A DNA stretch of 64,000 bases from positions 24,111 through 88,110 of the forward strand of contig JAEZTJ010000067.1 in NCBI GenBank assembly GCA_023421505.1. Direction: 5' to 3'. This document shows, one piece after another, positions 54,899 through 63,951 of this stretch. A program made the position numbers and the translations under genes. Position 1 is the stretch's first letter, and each line of letters opens with the position of its first letter. This stretch comes from Bacillota bacterium. GTDB taxonomy: Bacteria > Bacillota > Clostridia > Lachnospirales > Lachnospiraceae. The notes beneath the pieces were generated by a model. That model was not told the origin of the DNA and searched no databases. It saw only the letters and a list, made by a program, of their open reading frames with translations.

Positions 54899-55963
54899 CT
54901 AATAGCTCCGTCCAATCCGTTCTATAGCGGCATTTTTCGCTTCAAAAACCTTTCCTTCCACATAGGACACCTTAGGGGCCTCTTCCCCCTTTTCTATACG
55001 TTCAATTATGTCTGCAATCAGCCGTCCCTGTAAAGGATTGCATTCAATGTCAGCATTAATTAATCCGTCTTCCATCCTATCAAAGGCTTCTGATACCGCA
55101 TCAAAGGAAATGACTGTGATCTTACCATTTACTCCACAGGTTAATCCTGCTTCTTGTATTGCCTCTATAGCGCCAAACGTCATATCATCATTTTGTGAAA
55201 CCAAAATATCTATATCATCAAATTCCTGTAAATACTTCTCCATTACTTCCTTGCCCTTTGCTTTGGTGAAATCACCACTTTTATGTGCAAGAATATTCCA
55301 GTTCTCATGGCGTCCGGCTATATCCTCAAATCCTTTCGATCTCCCAATCTGAGCCGTTGAATTTAAGGTACCCTCCAGTACAACAATATTGATTGGTTCA
55401 GTTTCCTCGGATAAAGATTTCTTTTCCTTTAAAGTATTATCCTTGTTTTTTTGTTCGTTTAAGTATTTTTCCAGCCACTGTCCTGCCTTCATGCCTTCTG
55501 CATATTTATCAGTGCCCACACATGCGGTATAAAGATTTTCATCTTCGGTATCAATCATACGATCTACAATGATAACCGGAATACCTGCTTCCCTTGCTTC
55601 GGTGAGTACCGTATCCCAACCGGTTTCCATTACCGGGGCAATGACAATATAATCTACTTCCTGAAATATAAAGCTTCTTACATCCTTAATCTGATTTTCC
55701 TGACTCTGCCTTCCGTTTGAAAAAATCAGTGAAAAACCATTCTCTTTTGTAAGAGCATTCTGGATAGATTTTGTATTTGCCGTTCTCCAGTCTGATTCAG
55801 AACCGAGCTGGGAAAAACCAACAATAATCAAATCAGAATCAATATCCTCTGTATATTCAGCTTCATTAGATTGAAGGTTTTTTAAAGGCCTAAAGCTACA
55901 GCTGGCAAGTGCGATCAACCCTATAAAGAAAATCCCTACTATGATTTTAAAAATTTTACTCAT
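54899..55963 (-). CDS. YtfQ-like binding protein acting as a sensor with the adjacent kinase
   Basis: 354 aa with lipobox LASC near residue 19-22, so membrane-anchored. The fold and sequence VGFSQLGSESDWRTANTKS, APVMETGWDTVLTEAREAGIP, VDRMIDTEDENLYTACVG are very close to YtfQ. It overlaps the kinase gene by 8 bp, unlike the transporter's own binding protein, which has a separate leader. This matches three-component systems where a binding protein presents sugar to a YesM/LytS-type kinase (such as XylFII-LytS). The sensor role is inferred from position. Confidence 0.82.
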   Translation of the reverse strand: MSKIFKIIVGIFFIGLIALASCSFRPLKNLQSNEAEYTEDIDSDLIIVGFSQLGSESDWRTANTKSIQNALTKENGFSLIFSNGRQSQENQIKDVRSFIFQEVDYIVIAPVMETGWDTVLTEAREAGIPVIIVDRMIDTEDENLYTACVGTDKYAEGMKAGQWLEKYLNEQKNKDNTLKEKKSLSEETEPINIVVLEGTLNSTAQIGRSKGFEDIAGRHENWNILAHKSGDFTKAKGKEVMEKYLQEFDDIDILVSQNDDMTFGAIEAIQEAGLTCGVNGKITVISFDAVSEAFDRMEDGLINADIECNPLQGRLIADIIERIEKGEEAPKVSYVEGKVFEAKNAAIERIGRSY

Positions 55964-57452
55964 ATGCTACCTCAATTCGTTCATTCTCCACCGGTCTTGC
56001 CGGAATTTTGATTAAGATATCTGTACCTTCTCCCTTTTTGCTGTATATATTAAGTCCATACCTATTCCCATAGTTCAATTTTATTCTTTTATTGACATTT
56101 GCAAGGCCAAAACCACTGCTTTGTTTGCTGCCCGGTATCTCAATTTCATTACTCAAAGCATTTAACTCTTCTTCACTCATTCCTATTCCGTTATCAATTA
56201 CGTGGAAGCAGATAGTCTCATCCATTATTTCACCGGTTATCGTTATTTTCCCTCTTGCTCTTAACATTTTAATGCCATGGTATAAAGAATTTTCTATAAG
56301 CGGCTGCAAAGTCAGTTTCAGTATTTGATATCTGTATAGTTCTTCCGGAATTATAATCTCATAATCCAGAATGTCTTTATACCGTGATTGTTGTATCTCA
56401 AGATAGCTTTTAATATGTATTTCCTCTTCGCGAATCGTAATAAAATCTTTTCCCTTACTCACAACAATCCTGAAAAACTCAGAAAGGGATACCACGATAT
56501 CGATTGCTTCTTTGTTCTTTTCTCCTTCAATCAGCCAGATAATAGTATCTAGCGTATTATACAAAAAATGAGGATTAATCTGCGTTTGCAAAAGCTTTGA
56601 TTCCATATGCCTTAAGTTTTCCTGTTCCAGCCGGATGCTCTTCACCTGCTGTTCCAGTTTAAAAGTCATATCATTAAAGCTATCGGTTAAGATTGACAAT
56701 TCATCATGATTTTCACAGGTTGTCCTAGTTGTAAAATCTCCCTTTGCTACCATAGCCGTCTTACCACATAACATCCTGATTGGTTTTGTGATGCTGTCTG
56801 TTACAAGGATATTAACCAAAATGGATGCAATAATGATAAAGGATAATGCCACTATCATTGTCACGATTACGTTCGTTACCTGCTCCTTCAGGCTCTGCCT
56901 TATCGCTTCAAAATTCTTCGTTTCATAATAAATGTAATACTGAATTTCTTCCTGAAATAGTTCTGTTAGAATATAAATATCCGATTCCAGCATTTCAATA
57001 TTTACTTCATAGTGACCTGTTTGCTTCAAATTATCACGTATTTCATTGATTCTATCCTTCAGCGTATCAAGATTAAGCAGAATACGTTTAATCCAATCAA
57101 GACTTTCTCTGCTTGAGGTTATTTTCTGCAGATTAGTAAAATTGTCTTTTGCAGCTTTTATCAGCTTATATGGATTTTTCAAATCATTATTTCCATTAAT
57201 GGATTCGAAAGTTTCTGCTTCTACAACAATCTTATACATGCTTTCGTCCATTTCCTCTTTAAAATTTAAGTTATAATTATTCGCTGAAGTAATTCTTCGA
57301 ACTATCTTATCATATGCCGTACTATAATTGTGCAGCGCCGCAATCTGGTAAATTGAAAGAATAATCATCGGCAGAATGATGACAGCCGCTACTAAAAAGA
57401 GCTTCAGCCTTAAGGGATATTTGATTGGTTTTCCATTATTATAGTTAATCAT
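55956..57452 (-). CDS. YesM-type sensor histidine kinase
   Basis: 498 aa. TM1 ~17-35, an extracellular helical sensor ~40-185, TM2 ~190-215, HAMP ~215-270, then HisKA_7TM/His_kinase with the phospho-accepting His in QINPHFLYNTLDTIIWL, N box LIENSLYHGI, and G box GIGMSEEELN and GFGLANVNKRI. Its start overlaps the response regulator stop by 4 bases. Expected to sense sugar occupancy of the downstream binding protein. Confidence 0.9.
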   Translation of the reverse strand: MINYNNGKPIKYPLRLKLFLVAAVIILPMIILSIYQIAALHNYSTAYDKIVRRITSANNYNLNFKEEMDESMYKIVVEAETFESINGNNDLKNPYKLIKAAKDNFTNLQKITSSRESLDWIKRILLNLDTLKDRINEIRDNLKQTGHYEVNIEMLESDIYILTELFQEEIQYYIYYETKNFEAIRQSLKEQVTNVIVTMIVALSFIIIASILVNILVTDSITKPIRMLCGKTAMVAKGDFTTRTTCENHDELSILTDSFNDMTFKLEQQVKSIRLEQENLRHMESKLLQTQINPHFLYNTLDTIIWLIEGEKNKEAIDIVVSLSEFFRIVVSKGKDFITIREEEIHIKSYLEIQQSRYKDILDYEIIIPEELYRYQILKLTLQPLIENSLYHGIKMLRARGKITITGEIMDETICFHVIDNGIGMSEEELNALSNEIEIPGSKQSSGFGLANVNKRIKLNYGNRYGLNIYSKKGEGTDILIKIPARPVENERIEVAYE

Positions 57453-59068
57453 TCTTCACCTATTCCCTGCAGCCTGTATTCCGACGGTGTACAATTTTGT
57501 GTCCTTTTAAATATGTAACTAAAGTAATGAGAATCCTGATATCCTACTAAAAATCCAATCTCAGTTATCTTTCTGCCTGAGCATCTTAAATATTCTTTTG
57601 CCTTTTCCATACGAATATCCGTTAGATATTCGATAAAGGTCATTCCCGCTTCCTGATTGAAAAGTGAACTAAAATAATTGGGGCTGACATTTACCGAAGC
57701 TGCAACCTGATCAAGTGTAAGATCGCTCATCGCAAATTTCAGATTTATATATTCCTTTGCCTGTTCAATCAGACCGGCATATCTCTTCTGACAATTCTTA
57801 TTACGCAGTTCAATTGCTTCCTTCAGTATTGCTTTATAAAATTCACAGGCCTCAAAGCTGGAAAGCTGATCAATGACACTATTCATGCTCTTAAGGCTGT
57901 TCTCAATCTTTTCCTTTGGGTATTTTAGAGCCTTTAAGAATTTCATGATAGCGGAGTATCCATCCATTATGATATAATGGCGAAAAAGGGCTGAACTCAT
58001 AGTAGTGGAACCAAAGCCGTCAAAATAACTCTCTACAAATTCATCAACATCATGTATGGTACCCCTCTTTAAGAAATCCTCCACCAGCTTCCTGTCAAGC
58101 TTCTCAAGATTTAACTCACTAACCTTAATCCGGTTTCCTATCTGAGCCTTAATATTACCCACATCATGATAAGATAAAAACTGATCCCAGCTTTCAAAAT
58201 AACGCAGGGAAAAAGCTTTGTTCGCATCCAGATAAGACTGTTGTAAATCACGGACACGATGAACACATCTGCCAATTCCCCCAAAATAATGTGCCTTGTC
58301 TTCACAGATACGAATTAGTAAATTACATAGTTCCTGGGTTAATGTATCAATCTGCAATTCATTTTCGCCAAGAAGAATAAAGGCCCAGCCATCCATACCA
58401 CGCTCAAATACTTTTATGTCAGAAAATCTCCTTAGTGCCTCAGTCATTCTTACTTCACATTGCACTATTTCATTCGAATATTCATACATATCCTCCTGCA
58501 CCTTGAATTGAATCAGCAATACGCGAAAAGCACTTGCAACCATATTGATTCCAAGCTCCTCTTCCTGTTCAATTATCTGTGACAGGGACATTCTCCCGCT
58601 GACTAAAGCATGAAAAAAATCCTTCCTTTTTTCTGCCTGTTTCTGATAAACCAAATGTTGATATTGTTCCAGTATCTGTTTTTCCTTCCGTTCCTTTTCA
58701 ATGGCTATAGCAGCATTTTTAACAGCAGCCAACAGCTTAATAGAGGTTACCGGTTTAAGCAGATACTCACTGACGCCAATATCAATTGCTTGTTGAGCAT
58801 ATCCAAAGTCACTATACCCGCTTATAATAATGATTTTCAGCTGCGGCATATCCTTTTTTAATAATTTGCTTAACTCCAGACCATCCATGAACGGCATTTT
58901 TATATCTGTAATTAATATATCCGGCTGCTCCCTAATAATCATTGGATAAGCCAATTCACCGTCACTTTCATCTCCAACAATTTTAAACCCCTCTTCTTCC
59001 CAATGAATTTTGTTCTTAATGCCTTCCCGTATAACGATTTCATCTTCCACCAAAAAAACCTTATACAT
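57449..59068 (-). CDS. YesN-type response regulator with AraC HTH
   Basis: 539 aa. Receiver domain with phospho-acceptor D55 (LITDIKMPFMDG) and DE pair at 9-10. A long linker ~130-420 of the YesN kind. C-terminal AraC double HTH (LDQVAASVNVSPNYFSSLF, ITEIGFLVGYQDSHYFSYIF). First gene of the sensor half. It is expected to activate the ytfQRT-yjfF-like half. SD AGGGGGA. Confidence 0.91.
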   Translation of the reverse strand: MYKVFLVEDEIVIREGIKNKIHWEEEGFKIVGDESDGELAYPMIIREQPDILITDIKMPFMDGLELSKLLKKDMPQLKIIIISGYSDFGYAQQAIDIGVSEYLLKPVTSIKLLAAVKNAAIAIEKERKEKQILEQYQHLVYQKQAEKRKDFFHALVSGRMSLSQIIEQEEELGINMVASAFRVLLIQFKVQEDMYEYSNEIVQCEVRMTEALRRFSDIKVFERGMDGWAFILLGENELQIDTLTQELCNLLIRICEDKAHYFGGIGRCVHRVRDLQQSYLDANKAFSLRYFESWDQFLSYHDVGNIKAQIGNRIKVSELNLEKLDRKLVEDFLKRGTIHDVDEFVESYFDGFGSTTMSSALFRHYIIMDGYSAIMKFLKALKYPKEKIENSLKSMNSVIDQLSSFEACEFYKAILKEAIELRNKNCQKRYAGLIEQAKEYINLKFAMSDLTLDQVAASVNVSPNYFSSLFNQEAGMTFIEYLTDIRMEKAKEYLRCSGRKITEIGFLVGYQDSHYFSYIFKRTQNCTPSEYRLQGIGEE

Positions 59069-59549
59069 AATTCTTCCCCCTGAAAAATTTCATGAAGTAT
59101 AATTTTAAGCTTTATATCGTTATCTGCACTACTAATTAGGTTATAGAGATTAGATTCAACTTAATTGATTTTTCTTTGGTAATAGACTTATCATACCATA
59201 GTATTTAGTAATTATATACATTTTTCCAGCATATTGTTTATTTTAATCTATCGTTCGAACCTCATATGTGTGCTCTAGGCCTGCATGTTTAGTAGGACTA
59301 TTCACCCTAAGTGATTATGTTCGCCCTAATAAAAAAGGTTCCCTAGCACAGGAATATCTGCCCACTTTCTTTCGCAGAAATTCTAGTAATAGGTAACCCT
59401 TTGTTATCCACTATTATGGTCTACTCTATTCTTTTCTCCAACCTTACACAAATACTGCCATCTCCACATGCATTTGGTCTATATTAATACTTATATAGCA
59501 AAAAAGATTTTATTATACAACCTGTCGTCAAAAAATTAGCTCGGCATAC
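59069..59549. other. Gene-free stretch with a compound terminator
   Basis: 481 bp between the ABC-2 operon and the response regulator gene. Holds the nested hairpin of the next entry. The remainder is AT-rich promoter DNA. Confidence 0.5.
59325..59403 (-). terminator. Compound terminator of the ABC-2 operon
   Basis: On the minus strand GGTTACCTA pairs with TAGGGAACC around an inner GAATTTCTGC/GCAGATATTC stem, followed by TTTTTT-ATT. Two nested stems with a proper T-run end the exporter transcript from 59550. Confidence 0.75.
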
Positions 59550-60314
59550 TCATACTTCCTGATGTTTTAAAATACGAATGGATATAGAAACATAAACTAA
59601 ACTTATAACGAAAGCCATTACTATTTGTCGTAATAGACTAACTGGGCTTCCATAAGAAATAACGGAAATAGTCGCAGAAAGAAGCGTACCAGGCATCAGC
59701 GAACCTATCACCGGAAGATAGGTTGACAGAATTAAGATCAGATATCCACCAAATGCAAGCACTGCTGCAAATGCCGAGGATATTGCCAACGTGCTTGCTA
59801 ACATCACCGTACTTAGAAGAACCACGATAAATATTACGAAGAAGAATGCGCCTGCTAAAATATCTTTCCACTCACCAGCATAGCCAAACAGATAGTAGGT
59901 ATACCCCCAACACAGAAGAACCGCAGGAAGAAAAGCAAGTAGTACCGCTCCTACCGCTGCCATAAATTTAGCTATTATAAACTCAGCTGGTGAAAGATTT
60001 TTAGTTAAGGTCAATGCTGCTGTCTTAGCCTGTTTCTCTCCACATATGCTGCCCATAAATATTAAGAGAACTGAAATCCCTCCCATTTGCGAAAGATTAT
60101 TATAAAATTGTTTCCAGCTATCTGACCAAACTGGCTCAGAGACCACTATAGGTGCAGACTTACCCATTGAGGCCGATACAATTTCTTTCATATATCGTGC
60201 AAGGATTGGGCTAACCATTCCAAAAAGAGCAAAAATTCCCAGTAATGCATACAGTCTTTTCGTCCGAAAAAGTTCTGTCCACTCCTTTTCTAAGAATGTT
60301 AAAAAACTACTCAT
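59550..60314 (-). CDS. ABC-2 type transporter permease
   Basis: 254 aa with six predicted membrane segments. N-terminal EKEWTELFRTKRLYALLGIF is the coupling helix typical of ABC-2 permeases of the NosY/GldF kind. Start overlaps the ATPase gene by 8 bp. Together they form a two-gene exporter of unknown substrate under TetR control. Confidence 0.86.
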   Translation of the reverse strand: MSSFLTFLEKEWTELFRTKRLYALLGIFALFGMVSPILARYMKEIVSASMGKSAPIVVSEPVWSDSWKQFYNNLSQMGGISVLLIFMGSICGEKQAKTAALTLTKNLSPAEFIIAKFMAAVGAVLLAFLPAVLLCWGYTYYLFGYAGEWKDILAGAFFFVIFIVVLLSTVMLASTLAISSAFAAVLAFGGYLILILSTYLPVIGSLMPGTLLSATISVISYGSPVSLLRQIVMAFVISLVYVSISIRILKHQEV

Positions 60315-61227
60315 TTGTAGTCACCTCCATGAAAATTTCCTCTAGCGTAGGGGTATAAACCTGATAGTTTTCCAATACTGCATCTGCTTCAATGAGTAAT
60401 TGCGGCAGTTTCTTACTTAACGAGATTAAATTATCAGAATATAATTTTAATTCCCTTAATCCACATTTCTCATATTTGATCCCCCCGTAATTGTTGATTA
60501 CTTGCAAGAATCTACTACTTTCTTCCGAAGTATGAAGTCGTAGAAAAGCAACATTTCCTATGTATTTTGTCTTAATGTTTTCAACGGTATCGGATAAAAT
60601 TAGATTTCCATGATCCATAATAACTACATAATCACATGTATTCTCCACATCAGAAAGAACATGCGTAGAAAAGAAGACTGTCACGTGACCGCGCAGTGAC
60701 TGAATTAGTTCCATTACCTCATGTCGTCCTATTGGGTCGAGGGCGCTGATGGGTTCATCTAGGAAGATTATTTTGGGTGAGTTCATAAGTGCTTGTGCAA
60801 TACCTAACCTCTGTTTCATTCCACGGGAGTATCCTGCAACTGCTTTTTTGGTGTCCTTAAGCCCAACCTGCTCTAAGAGCTTTCGGATACTTTTGTCACG
60901 CTCTGTTTTCTTTAACCCGTAAAGCTTTCCGCAAAAGTCGAGATATTCCCGAGCCGAGAAATAGTTATAAAAGCTTGGGACATCCGGCAGATATCCAATA
61001 TAGGAATTGTCCTGTTTTTCATAAATGCGCTTTTGCCCCTGTATTAGGATTTCTCCGGAAGTCGGGCGGGATAATCCTACTAACATTTTGATTGTGGTTG
61101 TTTTCCCAGCCCCGTTTTTTCCTAAAAATCCACAGATAGTACCCTCTGGAATTATTAAATTTAAGTTTTTTACAGCTTCCTGAGTGCCATATTGTTTCGT
61201 TAAGTCATATGTTTCAATTGCGTTCAT
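60307..61227 (-). CDS. ABC transporter ATP-binding protein (CcmA/NatA type)
   Basis: 306 aa. Walker A GKNGAGKTT (~35-43), Q-loop GYLPDVPS, signature YSRGMKQRLGIAQAL, Walker B IIFLDEPISALDP and H-loop FSTHVLSD. A C-terminal regulatory domain (~220-306) follows. Drives the ABC-2 permease. Confidence 0.92.
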   Translation of the reverse strand: MNAIETYDLTKQYGTQEAVKNLNLIIPEGTICGFLGKNGAGKTTTIKMLVGLSRPTSGEILIQGQKRIYEKQDNSYIGYLPDVPSFYNYFSAREYLDFCGKLYGLKKTERDKSIRKLLEQVGLKDTKKAVAGYSRGMKQRLGIAQALMNSPKIIFLDEPISALDPIGRHEVMELIQSLRGHVTVFFSTHVLSDVENTCDYVVIMDHGNLILSDTVENIKTKYIGNVAFLRLHTSEESSRFLQVINNYGGIKYEKCGLRELKLYSDNLISLSKKLPQLLIEADAVLENYQVYTPTLEEIFMEVTTNE

Positions 61228-61245
61228 TCTACTTTTTCCTTTCCA

Positions 61246-61476
61246 TCAAATGCTCTCTTTATCAAGCTGTTTTGAACCAAAGGAGAAGTAAATTACCGGA
61301 CCAATAAGCGTGACTATAAGAACCACGACTAACCAAATAAGTTTTTTATCAAATGGCGCTTGTTTTCGTAAAATACTAATCAATGACGTAATAATTAATA
61401 CCAGCTGCAGCAAAATAATAGGAACAAATAGTGGCAGCAGCCTTAACATCTCCTCAAAACTAATGTGAATTCCCAT
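61246..61476 (-). CDS. Small PLDc_N-type membrane protein, first gene of the exporter operon
   Basis: 76 aa with two membrane helices (~15-35 and ~46-68) separated by the RKQAPFDKKLIWLVVVLIVT segment typical of phospholipase-D-nuclease N-terminal (PLDc_N) small proteins. No catalytic domain. Often a first gene of bacitracin- or bacteriocin-type ABC-2 operons, perhaps helping assembly. SD AAAGGAG, 19 bases before the ATPase gene. A TetR operator lies just upstream. Confidence 0.78.
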   Translation of the reverse strand: MGIHISFEEMLRLLPLFVPIILLQLVLIITSLISILRKQAPFDKKLIWLVVVLIVTLIGPVIYFSFGSKQLDKESI

Positions 61477-61497
61477 ATAAATTCTCCTTTTCTCATT

Positions 61498-61512
61498 CTG
61501 ACAATTTGTCAG
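61498..61512. promoter_or_regulatory. TetR operator upstream of the ABC-2 operon
   Basis: CTGACAATTTGTCAG is a perfect 15-bp palindrome (odd centre) immediately upstream of the exporter operon. The same TGACAATTTGTCA core recurs at 62216-62228 in front of the adjacent tetR gene. Confidence 0.8.
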
Positions 61513-61552
61513 TTAGTGTGTAAAAATAATATCAACGGCAATGCCGATGATA

Positions 61553-62173
61553 TTATGAAGTAAAAATGCTGTTGTTGGTTTGTAGCACCTTATCTAGGAT
61601 ATCATGAAATACCAATAGATATTTTTTCGCAACCCCAGTATCATTAATATGAAAATCTCTGTTGTTTAGTGTAAATAGATAGGCAGTCATCAAAAAAACT
61701 GATGTTTCTTTAGGATTACTAACATGAAAAACCCCTTCTTTATTTCCTTGTTCTAATATTTCGCTGAAATAATTAGACATAGTTTCTGACAATCTTCGAT
61801 AAATCTGGTCAATCATATAGGTGTTTTCCTGTAAGCAGATCGTTTCCTGTAAGGCTCGATTTTCTTGTGTGTCCGCAGATTCCGGAATAATTGTGGCCTC
61901 AATAAATTGATTGACTTTTTCAATGGCTGATAAAGTACTACGATACGTGATTTCTTTGAGCACTACTACAATTTTTGAAGCTTCTGCTTCTACAATATAC
62001 TTTAAAATATCCTCCTTAGATTTAAAATGATAATAAAGTAATCCACGAGAAATTTTCAAATCATCAACAATATCCTGTGTGATAACATGTAAATAACCCT
62101 TTTGAAAGAACAGCTTTTTGGCAGCTTCTACAATTTCCGCTTTACGAACTTCTGGTTGTTTGATCTCTCTCAT
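61553..62173 (-). CDS. TetR family regulator of the ABC-2 exporter
   Basis: 206 aa from ATG 62173 (SD AAGGG, 7 bases). The longer frame to 62299 would run through the operator. HTH: KAEIVEAAKKLFFQKGYLHV, TQDIVDDLKISRGLLYYHFKSKED. The C-terminal ligand domain ~70-206 contains no recognisable sub-family motif. The gene probably represses itself and the exporter operon through two copies of TGACAATTTGTCA. Confidence 0.88.
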   Translation of the reverse strand: MREIKQPEVRKAEIVEAAKKLFFQKGYLHVITQDIVDDLKISRGLLYYHFKSKEDILKYIVEAEASKIVVVLKEITYRSTLSAIEKVNQFIEATIIPESADTQENRALQETICLQENTYMIDQIYRRLSETMSNYFSEILEQGNKEGVFHVSNPKETSVFLMTAYLFTLNNRDFHINDTGVAKKYLLVFHDILDKVLQTNNSIFTS

Positions 62174-62214
62174 AGCAATTCCCTTCTTCCGATAATAGTG
62201 ATAATATAGCATTA

Positions 62215-62229
62215 CTGACAATTTGTCAA
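62215..62229. promoter_or_regulatory. Second copy of the TetR operator
   Basis: CTGACAATTTGTCAA, core identical to the palindrome at 61498-61512, 42 bases upstream of the chosen tetR start. Confidence 0.78.
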
Positions 62230-62282
62230 TAATGTTATTATAATATTTCAAAAGAGCCATATACCCTAGTACCCTATAAAAT

Positions 62283-62840
62283 TCAATCATATCTGGCATG
62301 TAAACCTAATAGTACAATATCTATAGAATTTGTAAGTGCTTTTATGACTTCTTCTGGATTTATAAGCGCCTTCCCAAGTTCTAGCGATGAATATCCATGA
62401 AGTAAACTCATTAACAAACTCAATATCTCATCTATTTTTTGCGTTTTAAAGTTGTAAGATAAAACTAGTTTCTTTATAAGTGACTTGTAATAATCAAATA
62501 TCGCTTCTGTTTCACTGTTACTATGCCAATGGGCCCATTGAATTATTTCATAAATTCCAGGATGGGTAATGATATAGTTAAGATACGCGATGCTTATAGA
62601 CTTAATAGCCATATCCCCGGAATTACCAACCGCTGCTTGTGTCATCTTATCATTCATTGTTCTCATTCCATTATGTGCTACTTCCCGCAATAAATCATTT
62701 AAACTAGCTATATGGTTATATAAAGACGGAGTACGAATATTAAGTCTTTCAGCAACGACTTTTAAAGAAACCTTGTTAAGACCTTCTGAATCTGCAATAT
62801 CTGATGCAGCCTGTATCACTGCTTCCTTTGTAACACGCAT
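62283..62840 (-). CDS. Second TetR/AcrR family regulator (WHG-type C-terminal domain)
   Basis: 185 aa. N-terminal HTH KEAVIQAASDIADSEGLNKVSL, VAERLNIRTPSLYNHIASLNDL. C-terminal domain with WAHWHSNSET and LLHGYSSLELGKAL resembles the TetR_C_33/WHG group. SD AAAGGAA. Divergent from the alpha/beta hydrolase, whose promoter region holds a cluster of repeats that are the probable operators. Confidence 0.87.
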   Translation of the reverse strand: MRVTKEAVIQAASDIADSEGLNKVSLKVVAERLNIRTPSLYNHIASLNDLLREVAHNGMRTMNDKMTQAAVGNSGDMAIKSISIAYLNYIITHPGIYEIIQWAHWHSNSETEAIFDYYKSLIKKLVLSYNFKTQKIDEILSLLMSLLHGYSSLELGKALINPEEVIKALTNSIDIVLLGLHARYD

Positions 62841-62874
62841 AATCGTTCCTTTCTATCATAATTATTTTAGGACT

Positions 62875-62909
62875 AGAGTGTCAAAAGCCAGCTTGGATTT
62901 TGACACTCT
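62875..62909. promoter_or_regulatory. 12-bp inverted repeat in the divergent TetR/hydrolase promoter region
   Basis: AGAGTGTCAAAA (62875-62886) and TTTTGACACTCT (62898-62909) form a perfect 12-bp stem around an 11-base loop. It may be an operator arm pair or a hairpin in the tetR leader. No T-run, so it is not a standard terminator. Confidence 0.5.
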
Positions 62910-63027
62910 TATTTGTTAATTATATCAATATTTTAGCTAATTCCATTAGTTTTATCAATAACAATATTCTCAAAAGTACTACTAACTATAATAATTATAT
63001 TGACAAACACAATTAATATTTTATAAT

Positions 63028-63077
63028 ACTAATATGATTAGTTTTTATATTACTATGGTTAGTTTACTATGGTTAGT
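63028..63077. promoter_or_regulatory. Probable operators of the second TetR
   Basis: ACTAATATGATTAGT (63028-63042) is a palindrome with 6-bp arms, followed by two perfect tandem 14-bp copies of TTACTATGGTTAGT (63050-63063, 63064-63077), each holding a related ACTAtgGTTAGT element. All lie within 75 bases upstream of the hydrolase start. Confidence 0.7.
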
Positions 63078-63101
63078 ACAAATCTACAAAGGAGTATCTT
63101 T

Positions 63102-63815
63102 ATGAAAAAAGAATATTTTCAAATTCAGGGAATCCCAACCGTTCTTTTGGGTGAGCCCTCAAAAAATGCTTACCTTTTTATTCACGGACAGGGAGGCTGC
63201 AAAGAAGAAGCGGAAGCTTTTGCTGAAATTGCCGGCTGTTATTGTTGCCAAGTCTTGAGTATTGATCTGCCAGAGCATGGAGAACGCAAAGAAGAGAAAG
63301 ATAAATTTACACCCTGGCATGTTGTCCCAGAATTGCTGACGGTTATGGAATATGCGAAATCACATTGGGACTCTATCGCATTACGGGCAACCAGCATTGG
63401 AGCGTGGTTTAGTATGCTAAGTTTTGCGAATGAGAATCTAAAAAGCTGCCTTTTTGTCTCGCCAATTCTTGATATGCATCAACTAATTCAAAATATGATG
63501 CTTTGGGCAGGTGTCTCAGAAGACCAGCTACAACTGGAACAAACAATTCCGACATCCTTTGGACAAACACTTTCGTGGGAGTATCTATCCTATGTAAAAA
63601 AGCATCCAATCACTAAGTGGAGTTTTCCAACAGAAATTCTATACGGAGACAAAGATAACCTCACAGAACATAAAGTTGTGGAAAACTTTACCAGGCATTT
63701 TGGGTGTCGCCTAACTATCATGGAAAATGGCGAACACTGGTTTCATACGCCAGAACAGTTGAAAGTATTGGATGAATGGACAACTCATACTATTCTTGTG
63801 CAGACAATGGAGTAA
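63102..63815 (+). CDS. Alpha/beta hydrolase
   Basis: 237 aa from ATG 63102 (SD AAAGGAG). An in-frame ATG at 63069 lies in the operator repeats. Core: FIHGQGGCKEEAE oxyanion loop, nucleophile elbow ATSIGAWFS (Ser near 108, GxSxG replaced by ATSIG), ILYGDKDNLTEH acid strand, and NGEHWFHTPEQ with the catalytic His. Substrate unknown. Divergent from and likely controlled by the second TetR. Confidence 0.84.
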   Translation: MKKEYFQIQGIPTVLLGEPSKNAYLFIHGQGGCKEEAEAFAEIAGCYCCQVLSIDLPEHGERKEEKDKFTPWHVVPELLTVMEYAKSHWDSIALRATSIGAWFSMLSFANENLKSCLFVSPILDMHQLIQNMMLWAGVSEDQLQLEQTIPTSFGQTLSWEYLSYVKKHPITKWSFPTEILYGDKDNLTEHKVVENFTRHFGCRLTIMENGEHWFHTPEQLKVLDEWTTHTILVQTME

Positions 63816-63887
63816 CAGTCCGGTCGTATCTAGCTTAATATTTTTTGAACTTAAATATGTTCTGCAAGATAAAAAGGTTCTATAATA

Positions 63888-63922
63888 AATATTGGGGTAG
63901 TACTTTACCCCGATATTTTTTT
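63888..63922. terminator. Terminator of the hydrolase gene
   Basis: AATATTGGGGTA (63888-63899) pairs with TACCCCGATATT (63906-63917), then TTTTTT-AC. It is also T-rich on the other strand and may serve the gene cut by the window end. Confidence 0.88.
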
Positions 63923-63951
63923 ACATTAAAATGCACTTATAACCAGCCTGC

